Shown: in pieces, positions 63,093 to 64,000 of the stretch | How the letters are laid out: each line of letters starts with the position of its first letter | Numbering within the stretch: the first letter of the stretch is position 1 | NCBI GenBank assembly: GCA_947650365.1 | Contig: OX393553.1 | Location: 37,551,947-37,615,946 of the forward strand | Source: Chamaelirium japonicum | Taxonomy: Eukaryota > Streptophyta > Magnoliopsida > Liliales > Melanthiaceae | Direction: 5' to 3' | Length of the DNA stretch: 64,000 nucleotides | The notes under the pieces: generated by a model | The model's database searches: none | Seen by the model: the letters and a program-made list of their open reading frames with translations, nothing else | What the model was told of the DNA's origin: nothing | Translations under genes and position numbers: made by a program

Positions 63093-64000
63093 ACCATGGT
63101 CTATCTTTTGTTCCGAAAACTATTGAGCAATGTACTTATTATCTGTGGAAGCAGGAGCACCAATCCAAATAGGACAAATTACAAGCACTAATGAGAGGTG
63201 TATTCGTTATTCGTGAATATATTCATGAATAACAGAAAGCAAAGAATATAGAAAGAAAACACATCACAAGCACGAGACAGTGAGTTACATGGAAAACCCA
63301 AATCGAGAAACACCACAGGTGGCATTCCTATCTAATTGAGGTATATGTGTTAAAATAGATTCTTGAACCGTGTGGCATTGATCGCCAAGGGCGACAACAC
63401 GATCGCTAGGTCATCAACCGCATCGGACCCCGCCCACGCTCCGCACCCGTACGCCCCGCATCGCCTGCCATTGCATCCGCAAGTCCAATGACACAGAGAA
63501 GGCAGAGAAGAAAAGAAAGAAAATAAAGAAAGAATTAAAAGAAATAAAGAAAAGAAAGAAAAAAGAAGAAAGAGAAAGGAGGAGTCATCGTACCTAACCC
63601 ATGACGACTCCGTCTCGAACTCTCGCAGTGCCTTTGTCACCATCCTTGGCCATGACGACTTGCCATCAATATCATGTTCCCGTACCGAGGAGGTCACAAC
63701 TCTCCACTGAAGCCCGTCACGATCATCCTCGCGCTCCCGTCGCCCTTGGGCTCCTCGCAAAGGTCGCCTTCGATGCGTGCACTGTGGGGGATGATCCTCG
63801 TGCCGACCCGGGGACTCCGCCCAACAGTCAATCGATTCAACGTCGGAAGTTCGAGCGTTAGGCTTTTAGACTTGAGCTTCGAAGTGATTGAAGGCTTGTG
63901 GACTTAGGTTTAGAAGTAGATGAGAGAGAGACTTGAGAGTTAACACGAGATGTGATCTCGGAGTTCAGCCGAAGCCAACATCTCCATGCTATAAGGTGCA
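63093..64000. other. Intergenic, no gene recognised
   Basis: A perfect-looking hairpin (TTATTCGTGAATATATTCATGAATAA) lies near 63204-63230. The 63260-63320 stretch (CATGGAAAACCCAAATCGAGAAA) resembles LTR sequence of plant copia elements, but no partner is visible. An A/G-rich tract lies at 63490-63585. Confidence 0.35.

Noticed and set aside
63350..63760. A 136-codon minus-strand frame
   Set aside because: Half of it is a Phe/Leu/Ser run from A/G-rich DNA, and the rest matches nothing recognised.

Overview
The window is nuclear DNA from a flowering plant. The evidence is spliceosomal introns with GT..AG borders, a plant-type multi-KH RNA-binding gene, Ty3/gypsy (Tat lineage), TRIM and LINE-type retroelements, many hAT MITEs, and long (TA)n and (CT)n tracts. 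Introns over 11 kb packed with transposons suggest a TE-rich genome, perhaps a magnoliid or basal eudicot. That placement is inference; nothing here fixes the species.

Layout. 1-9.5 kb is intergenic: a chain of palindromes joined by microsatellites (287-1026), MITEs, degenerate tandem repeats, a CT-rich block, and one relic exon of a WAT1/EamA transporter gene (6273-6388). 9542-25961 is one complete but inactivated 16.4-kb Tat-type gypsy element on the minus strand. It has 1.9-kb LTRs and a GCTAT target duplication. gag, protease, RT, two RNase H domains and integrase lie in one frame broken by five stops. A second gene of plant-mobile-domain type runs antisense between pol and the 3' LTR and has its own intron. 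The element sits about 210 bp upstream of the TATA-like box of the host gene.

26.2-57.2 kb is the only host gene that looks functional: a five-KH-domain protein (HEN4/At4g18375 type, 834 aa predicted) on the plus strand. It has a 5' UTR exon, seven coding exons, two introns of about 11.7 kb, and a 60-bp coding minisatellite. Its introns hold a gag-protease-only gypsy element (33293-38778), a 5-kb hAT element with a broken transposase gene (46835-51842), a deletion derivative of that hAT (27278-27917), and at least seven further hAT-like MITEs.

57.2-64 kb holds more MITEs, an array of palindromes of the type GCTACAGTG..CACTGTAGC, and a decayed LINE ORF1-like gene on the minus strand into which a 356-bp TRIM has inserted.

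The most notable theme is a set of unrelated-looking hAT-type elements with one design: short TIRs, 8-bp target duplications, and subterminal arrays of a short self-complementary motif that differs from family to family. One of them still carries a transposase gene.
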